Positions 59,338 to 64,000 of a DNA stretch of 64,000 nucleotides are shown in pieces. Source of the DNA: Fulvitalea axinellae (lineage in GTDB: Bacteria; Bacteroidota; Bacteroidia; Cytophagales; Cyclobacteriaceae); the NCBI RefSeq assembly GCF_036492835.1, contig NZ_AP025314.1, forward strand, positions 1,426,001 through 1,490,000, in the 5' to 3' direction. The translations under genes and the position numbers were made by a program. Below the pieces are notes generated by a model. The model was given only the letters and a program-made list of their open reading frames with translations, did no database searches and was not told where the DNA came from. Each line of letters opens with the position of its first letter. Position 1 is the first letter of the stretch.

Positions 59338-60225
59338 TTAGAGAAGAGGTTTGCCCTCAGGTCTTTGCCGTCTCCATCTTTTGTGAGACCAAACCCAAAC
59401 AGCGGGATCATCCAACACCAATTTCTCAAGTCTTTTTGCGTATTCTTTTGTTAACATGCCCGGTTCGTAATCTTTGGGCGTATCCGTTATCAGCTCGAAT
59501 TCGATTTGGTAATATCCCCTTTTGATTTTTGTTGTTCGGAAAAACACTACCGAATGGCCGTATCTGCGGGCTTGCATTTCGAATCCGTGTAAAAAGCCCG
59601 TTTCTTGATGCAAAAAGTTCATCCAGAAAGCGCGGCGGGGATTGTGCGGAGATTGGTCGCTAAGAAGAATGAATGCTACGGGGTGTTCAAATTTCCTTTG
59701 AAAAATTTCCCTTGTTTCCGTAGTGGGAATCATATACATGCCTTGGTCCGCACGCTGTTTCTTTAGGTAGGCGTCGATATATTTATTACTCAAAGGCTTG
59801 TATAAAGTGTAAATATCGGGTTCTAGATAATGAGGTGTGCTGAGCGCTCCCCATTCCCAGTTTCCGCAGTGTGTGCCGGCGAGTAGAACGGTTTTTCCCT
59901 GTTTGATACGCTCGTGAACTAGGTCGGTTCCTTTGAACGAATACCTTTTTATTACTTCCTCTTTTCCTATACCCAAGCCCTTGAGGCTTTCCGCAAAAAT
60001 ATCTGCCAGATGGTGGTAGAATTTTTTGGCTAGAGCATCGATTTCTTTTTCCGATTTTTCTGGGAAAGATCGACTGAGGTTTCCGTAAACTACGCTTTTT
60101 CTGTATTTGAGTACGTAGTAAAAGATTATGTAGATGAAATCGGCTAGAATGTATAAAAGCCATAGAGGCGTGATTCGCATGATGGCGACCAATACCCTGA
60201 AGGCGTAATAAACAAGTTTTTGCAT
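59338..60225 (-). CDS. Lysophospholipid/lipid A acyltransferase family protein (LpxL-like)
   Basis: The 295-residue protein has an N-terminal membrane anchor (WLLYILADFIYIIFYYVL) and the family motif in TVLLAGTHCGNWEWGALS, where His and Glu are catalytic, followed by IYTLYKPLSNKYIDAYLKK and AFILLSDQSPHNPRRAFWMNFL. It fits the HtrB/LpxL/LpxM family that adds a secondary acyl chain to lipid A at the inner membrane. The exact acceptor cannot be read. It follows the DUF4159 gene after about 80 nt. Confidence 0.92.
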   Translation of the reverse strand: MQKLVYYAFRVLVAIMRITPLWLLYILADFIYIIFYYVLKYRKSVVYGNLSRSFPEKSEKEIDALAKKFYHHLADIFAESLKGLGIGKEEVIKRYSFKGTDLVHERIKQGKTVLLAGTHCGNWEWGALSTPHYLEPDIYTLYKPLSNKYIDAYLKKQRADQGMYMIPTTETREIFQRKFEHPVAFILLSDQSPHNPRRAFWMNFLHQETGFLHGFEMQARRYGHSVVFFRTTKIKRGYYQIEFELITDTPKDYEPGMLTKEYAKRLEKLVLDDPAVWVWSHKRWRRQRPEGKPLL

Positions 60226-60306
60226 AATCGAAGACCGTTTTTAGGCGTCCGCAAAGGTAAACCGAATCAGATACGAGTCAAAATACGGCGGGCCAAAAAA
60301 CGATAC

Positions 60307-60960
60307 TTAGGGTTGCGAGAATGCGAATTCAATTATGTTGGCGCCGGCTTTTAACGCGGCCAGCCGGACAGTTTCCGGATCGTTATGGATGCTTTGGTCT
60401 TCCCATCCGTTTCCAAGGTCAGATTCGAAAGAATAGAAACAGACAACTTTTCCTTCATGGATTAACGCAAGGGCTTGGGGGCGTTTGCCGTCGTGTTCGT
60501 GGACTTTCGGAAGCCCCTCTGGCATATTGAATCGTTGCTTGAAAACAGGGTGGTCAAAAGGCAATTCGACGAATTCCAACTCGGGGAATACCTTTTTCAT
60601 TTCGAGGCGGATGAATTTGTCCAGTCCGTAGTTGTCGTCGATATGCAGGAAACCGCCGCTGGTGAGGTATTTTCGGAGGTTGGAAGCTTCTTGGTCGGAG
60701 AAAACGACATTGCCGTGGCCTGTCATGTATACGTATGGGTAGCGGGCTATTTCTGGGCTTCCCACCTCAACAAAATCTTCGGCCGGTTCAAGGTCCGTGT
60801 TCAGGTTTTCGTTGCAGAAACGTATTAGGTTGGGAAGCGCTGTTTTGTTGGCGTACCAGTCGCCTCCGCCGTTGTATTTGAGCTTGGCGATTTTGATTTG
60901 GGCATTGGCCCAAAGAGGGGCGCAGGCAAGCGCCAAAATGAGAAGCAGTGATTTTCGCAT
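60307..60960 (-). CDS. Secreted DUF4159 protein
   Basis: From ATG 60960 the protein has 217 residues and a signal peptide (cleavage near residue 21, LWANAQ). IKIAKLKYNGGGDWYANKTA, YVYMTGHGNVVFSD, GFLHIDDNYG and ELPFDHPVFKQ are the DUF4159 blocks. The family is common in Bacteroidota and of unknown role; the fold resembles glutamine-amidotransferase-like ThuA proteins, an inference. The longer frame from 61023 would overlap dacB and is unlikely. It lies 8 nt after the dacB stop in one operon. Confidence 0.88.
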   Translation of the reverse strand: MRKSLLLILALACAPLWANAQIKIAKLKYNGGGDWYANKTALPNLIRFCNENLNTDLEPAEDFVEVGSPEIARYPYVYMTGHGNVVFSDQEASNLRKYLTSGGFLHIDDNYGLDKFIRLEMKKVFPELEFVELPFDHPVFKQRFNMPEGLPKVHEHDGKRPQALALIHEGKVVCFYSFESDLGNGWEDQSIHNDPETVRLAALKAGANIIEFAFSQP

Positions 60961-60967
60961 AGTTTGT

Positions 60968-62266
60968 TCAGTAACTTTGGTGAACCAGACGCAAAATCCG
61001 TTCAACACCTGACCGCATTTCACTTACGGAGTGAGAGAAATGCGTATTCATGAAACAAAATAGCAAAGTTTCGCCTTTTTTCGTGAGCAGATAACCGCTG
61101 AAGACGAAATTATTGCTCATACTACCTGTCTTCCCGAATATTTCTATCCGTGGTTCTTCCGTAAACATTTTTTTCAAAGTACCTGTCTCTCCGCCTTTCG
61201 CAAGGTAAGTCAAGAGTTTTTTCCGCCCGATGAGGCGCTCAAGCATCAGGTAAGTGTCGATTATGTTGGAGGGGGTGTTGAGGTTGTAGCGGGATAAGCC
61301 CGACCCGTCTCTCCAAACCGGCTGGTTCTTCAAGTCGGCGAAATGTTTCGACACGGCACTGTCAATGGCTATGGAAATGGCGGTGGTGTCGTATTTTTCG
61401 ATAGCCAGATGAAGTAAAAGCTGTTCGGCGATAAAATTATCGCTGTCGATCATCATTTTCTTTAAAAGCGTATCTCGTACGGCGGTCTTAAAGTGTGATG
61501 CTGATTTAGGGAAATCTGCTTTCCATGGCTGGACGCTCTGTTTTAAAGTATCGGAAAGTAGCGCTAAGGTTAATTCATTGGAGGTAATAAAAGGAATATC
61601 CGTTGTGTCCCGCTTTATTTTATTTGTATGAAAAATATTTTTCTTCTCGTTACGAGCCCAAGGTCCCGATATGTTTGTGATTGAATCTCGGAAGATCCGG
61701 TTTACGGACGTGATTTTACCGTTTTCTTGCCGGGTGAATCTTGCGTTGTTTCCGTAAATCGGGAAGTCCGATATTTCGGCTGATATCTGATAAGGGTAAT
61801 CGTCCCAAGCCCATCCGTCTCCAAAGCGTTTAGGTTTGTTTTCTTGGGATAAGAAAATATGATTTTTTTTCTGTGTAAGAAATTCCGGCAAAGTGTCATT
61901 AAAATCGGGATGGAGTAGACTGGGGAGGCCTGTCCCTTGTACTATTAGGGAATCACCAGCTTTGTGATATTTAAAGAGGGTTAAGGAATCACTGTTGGGG
62001 AATTCACCGAGGATTGTGAGCAGGGTAAGAAGCTTTGTATTTGATGCGGGTGTGAAGTATTTGTCGGGATTGATTTCTAAAACGGACTTGTTCTTTTTGG
62101 GATTAAAAAGAATAAAGCCGAAGTGATGATTTGCGAAAAGGCTGTCCTTCAATAGCGTCTTCGCAAGTCTCTTCGGCTTGTTCTTTTTGAAGTGTTGAAT
62201 GTGGCTCCCGGATACGTTAAAATTCAGGCTGATTACAATAAACAATAGGCCTAAAAGCGATTTCAT
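60968..62266 (-). CDS. dacB: D-alanyl-D-alanine carboxypeptidase/endopeptidase (PBP4, S13)
   Basis: This class C penicillin-binding protein trims and cuts peptidoglycan cross-links. The 432-residue chain has a signal peptide and the three active-site motifs: SxxK in YFTPASNTKLLTLL near residue 75, SxN in DSDNFIAEQLLLH near 275, and KTG in IEIFGKTGSMSNNFVFSG near 390. It acts in the periplasm. The DUF4159 and lpxL-like genes follow on the same strand. Confidence 0.93.
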   Translation of the reverse strand: MKSLLGLLFIVISLNFNVSGSHIQHFKKNKPKRLAKTLLKDSLFANHHFGFILFNPKKNKSVLEINPDKYFTPASNTKLLTLLTILGEFPNSDSLTLFKYHKAGDSLIVQGTGLPSLLHPDFNDTLPEFLTQKKNHIFLSQENKPKRFGDGWAWDDYPYQISAEISDFPIYGNNARFTRQENGKITSVNRIFRDSITNISGPWARNEKKNIFHTNKIKRDTTDIPFITSNELTLALLSDTLKQSVQPWKADFPKSASHFKTAVRDTLLKKMMIDSDNFIAEQLLLHLAIEKYDTTAISIAIDSAVSKHFADLKNQPVWRDGSGLSRYNLNTPSNIIDTYLMLERLIGRKKLLTYLAKGGETGTLKKMFTEEPRIEIFGKTGSMSNNFVFSGYLLTKKGETLLFCFMNTHFSHSVSEMRSGVERILRLVHQSY

Positions 62267-62306
62267 GTGATGTCCGGTAGCGTTAGGTAATTCATTCGGT
62301 TTGCTT

Positions 62307-62567
62307 TTACTTGATCACTGAAGGGTGTTTTTCAAAATAATACAAAGTGTTGGAGTATGGTGCCAACATCGAACGAACTGTTTCGGGAGCGATTTCTCCT
62401 CCCGATACTGCAGGCGCTAAAAACTGATTTTGTCCACCTTGCTGAGTCGAGGTGGAGGTTTCTTTTGCCCCGAATGTATCATTGGAATTGTTAAACAACT
62501 CTGCGTTGAAAAAGAGTCCCCAACTGATGCATTGGAACAAAACGAAAAAAAGAATATGCCTCCTCAT
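62307..62567 (-). CDS. Small secreted protein of unknown function
   Basis: The 86-residue protein has a signal peptide (HILFFVLFQCISWGLFF). The rest is polar and Ser/Thr/Gln-rich with no recognisable motif. Its Sec signal and position 40 nt before dacB suggest it is a real gene, but homology is not apparent. Confidence 0.5.
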   Translation of the reverse strand: MRRHILFFVLFQCISWGLFFNAELFNNSNDTFGAKETSTSTQQGGQNQFLAPAVSGGEIAPETVRSMLAPYSNTLYYFEKHPSVIK

Positions 62568-63011
62568 TATCTATATAAACTGTCTGTGATTAGATGTTCA
62601 CGTTGCGAATGTATAAAATTATTGACAAATAAGCGGTTTCAGGTATTATTTCTATAAAGGTTAAGTTTTTAAAATGCTTTTTTAAATTATTAAAATGCAA
62701 ATTTATTGATATGTAAGTTCCTTTGGCTAAATGCAGGACTCTAAAAGCCCCTTACGCAACAATGACACTGGATTGCCGTAGAAGGGTTGCAAACCGTTTG
62801 AGAATTTATATGTTTTTTCTCTGTTTTGATAGAGATTGTTAATGCGGTGGGAGTGTCTCTAGACCTAAATTGACGGGATTTGGAAATTGGGAATTATTAT
62901 TTTTTGCAACTTTGATTTCGGTGAATAATTAAAAAATATGATGGAATAAAAAAAAGCCAGCTTTCCCGAAGGTTGCTGGCTTATTAATATTTTTGAATAA
63001 TTGTATTCCGC
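62568..63011. other. Intergenic region between the small secreted protein and nifU-type genes
   Basis: About 440 bp, AT-rich. The only clear feature is the minus-strand terminator at 62948-62982; no tRNA, gene or strong repeat is seen. Confidence 0.5.
62948..62982 (-). terminator. Terminator of the nifU-type gene
   Basis: The arms AAGCCAGC / GCTGGCTT with a loop of about 13 nt are followed on the minus strand by a long T run. Confidence 0.85.
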
Positions 63012-63263
63012 TTATTCGATAGGTTGGGTAGCGTTTATAGCCTCCACTGCAGTGATTTCTGGTACGGCCCTTTTAACTGATTCTTCGATTCCGGCCTTCA
63101 TTGTCATCATTGACATTGGGCAGGAACCGCAAGCGCCCATAAGCTCCACTTTCACAACATTGTCTTCGGTAATTTCCACTACCTGGACGTTGCCGCCGTC
63201 GGCTTCGAGGTAAGGTCGGATATTGTCCAACGCTTTATCTACTTTTTCGATCAAATCTTCCAT
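63012..63263 (-). CDS. NifU C-terminal-domain Fe-S scaffold protein
   Basis: The 83-residue protein is a single NifU C-terminal (NFU) domain. MEDLIEKVDKALDNIRPYLE and LEADGGNVQVVEI precede VKVELMGACGSCPMSMMTM, whose CxxC binds a [4Fe-4S] cluster that is passed to client proteins. It starts 9 nt after the Mrp/ApbC stop on the same strand, so the two Fe-S carriers form a functional pair. Confidence 0.95.
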   Translation of the reverse strand: MEDLIEKVDKALDNIRPYLEADGGNVQVVEITEDNVVKVELMGACGSCPMSMMTMKAGIEESVKRAVPEITAVEAINATQPIE

Positions 63264-63272
63264 TTCCCTGAG

Positions 63273-64000
63273 TTAGAAATTAGGGGTTGCGCTTTGTTGT
63301 TTGGCTTCGGAACGTTTTGCGTTGCTGATGGCGGTTTGTCTTGCCACCTCTTCGGCAAGCTTGCCGAAAGCTTCCGCCGTAACGCCCTCTTTCATGATGG
63401 CGGGGTAACCCGAATCGCCGGATTCGCGGATACTCTGCACTATCGGAATCTCCCCCAAGAACGGTACTCCGTACTTTTCGGCCATTTCTTTACCGCCGTC
63501 TTTTCCGAAGATGAAATATTTGTTTTCGGGTAACTCCTCCGGGGTAAAATAGGCCATATTCTCGACAATTCCCAAGACGGGAACATTAATTTGAGGTTGC
63601 AAGAACATGTTGATTCCCTTCTTTACATCGGCCAATGCCACTTTTTGCGGAGTGGTCACGATAACGGCTCCGGAGAGTGGAACGTTTTGTACCAATCCCA
63701 GATGGATATCGCCTGTTCCGGGAGGGAGATCCACTACCAAGTAGTCAAGTTCGCCCCATTCGGTATCGCCAATAAATTGCTTGAGCGCCGAAGTGGCCAT
63801 AGGGCCTCTCCATATTACGGCGTTGTCGCCGGTAAGGAAACCGATGGACATCAGTTTGATACCGTACTGCTCAATGGGCGTGATAATGTCTTTGCCGTTT
63901 TGCTTATGCACTTCGGGCATCTCGCGCTCGCAGTTGAACATTGTGGGTACCGACGGTCCGTAAATATCGGCGTCGAGCAAACCTACTTTGGCTCCGTTGC
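63273..64000 (-). CDS. Mrp/ApbC-type Fe-S cluster carrier ATPase, 5'-truncated
   Basis: The gene runs off the right edge, so the N-terminus with the P-loop is missing. The visible 242 residues include LDADIYGPSVPTMF (deviant Walker-like block), DYLVVDLPPGTGDIHLGL, QKVALADVKKGINMF and NKYFIFGKDGGKEMAEKYGVPFLGEIP. It is the P-loop ATPase that assembles or carries Fe-S clusters. The CxxC that binds the cluster is not apparent in the visible part: the expected place near GIVENMAYFTPEELPENKYF shows no cysteine, a variant found in some Bacteroidota. The nifU-type gene follows after 9 nt. Confidence 0.93.
   Translation of the reverse strand, partial: NGAKVGLLDADIYGPSVPTMFNCEREMPEVHKQNGKDIITPIEQYGIKLMSIGFLTGDNAVIWRGPMATSALKQFIGDTEWGELDYLVVDLPPGTGDIHLGLVQNVPLSGAVIVTTPQKVALADVKKGINMFLQPQINVPVLGIVENMAYFTPEELPENKYFIFGKDGGKEMAEKYGVPFLGEIPIVQSIRESGDSGYPAIMKEGVTAEAFGKLAEEVARQTAISNAKRSEAKQQSATPNF

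Overview
The window looks like a chromosomal segment of a Bacteroidota bacterium, most likely order Cytophagales. The evidence is PorQ and a PorE-like protein of the type IX secretion system, several families largely restricted to Bacteroidota (DUF6909-like, DUF3127, DUF4159, OmpA/PD40 proteins), few Shine-Dalgarno-like sites, and promoter elements of the Bacteroidota type TAnnTTTG. The genus cannot be fixed from the sequence alone.

Layout. 1-5.0 kb is accessory: a diverged 42-bp tandem repeat, a complete ISAs1-family element (503-1765, terminal inverted repeats, 10-bp target duplication, transposase frame broken at an A7 run) and an unrecognised 1046-aa proline-rich, coiled-coil-rich protein. 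5-15 kb is mostly housekeeping: lipoprotein, ppiB, dxs, an alpha/beta hydrolase, an SDR oxidoreductase, a Crp/Fnr regulator, a YecH-like protein, a small outer-membrane barrel, and divergent aroQ and xerD, followed by an M28 peptidase. 15-18.4 kb is again accessory: a GIY-YIG-like protein, an IS982-family transposase and an exact 21-bp-period tandem repeat. 18.5-24 kb carries dnaG, ribBA, a secreted protein of unknown function and surE. 24-31 kb holds a large HEXXH/beta-propeller/barrel protein, a permuted papain (LRAT/NlpC-like) protein that starts head-to-head with a lipoprotein gene, a SemiSWEET transporter, a GT4 glycosyltransferase and a voltage-gated-type K+ channel. 30.8-31.6 kb is a gene-free convergent gap rich in repeats and palindromes.

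31.6-42 kb contains a DUF6909-like protein with a nucleoside-phosphorylase-like C-terminus, DUF2461, an LPG-synthase-type membrane protein, scpA, an XRE/S24 repressor, a DUF3127 protein with an SSB-like acidic tail, and leuS. 42-49.6 kb has a DUF4157 (eCIS core) protein, a MORN/TonB protein, an NAD(P)-binding protein, a DPP-IV-type S9 peptidase and the PorE-like OmpA protein. 50-64 kb has lon, porQ, a GNAT acetyltransferase overlapping hslU, a cytidylate-kinase-like protein, a CREST/ceramidase-like membrane protein, a BamA-like protein, an LpxL-type acyltransferase, DUF4159, dacB, a NifU-type scaffold and a 5'-truncated Mrp/ApbC ATPase (the last two form an Fe-S cluster pair).

No rRNA, tRNA or CRISPR array was seen. 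Most convergent gene pairs are separated by strong, often bidirectional hairpin terminators. No single new multi-gene defence or secretion locus is obvious. The most unusual items are the 1046-aa protein and the DUF4157 protein, which share short IQ/VQ-type motifs; the permuted papain-like protein; the heptad-encoding 21-bp repeat; and the cluster of TTACATACTA palindromes near 31.4 kb.
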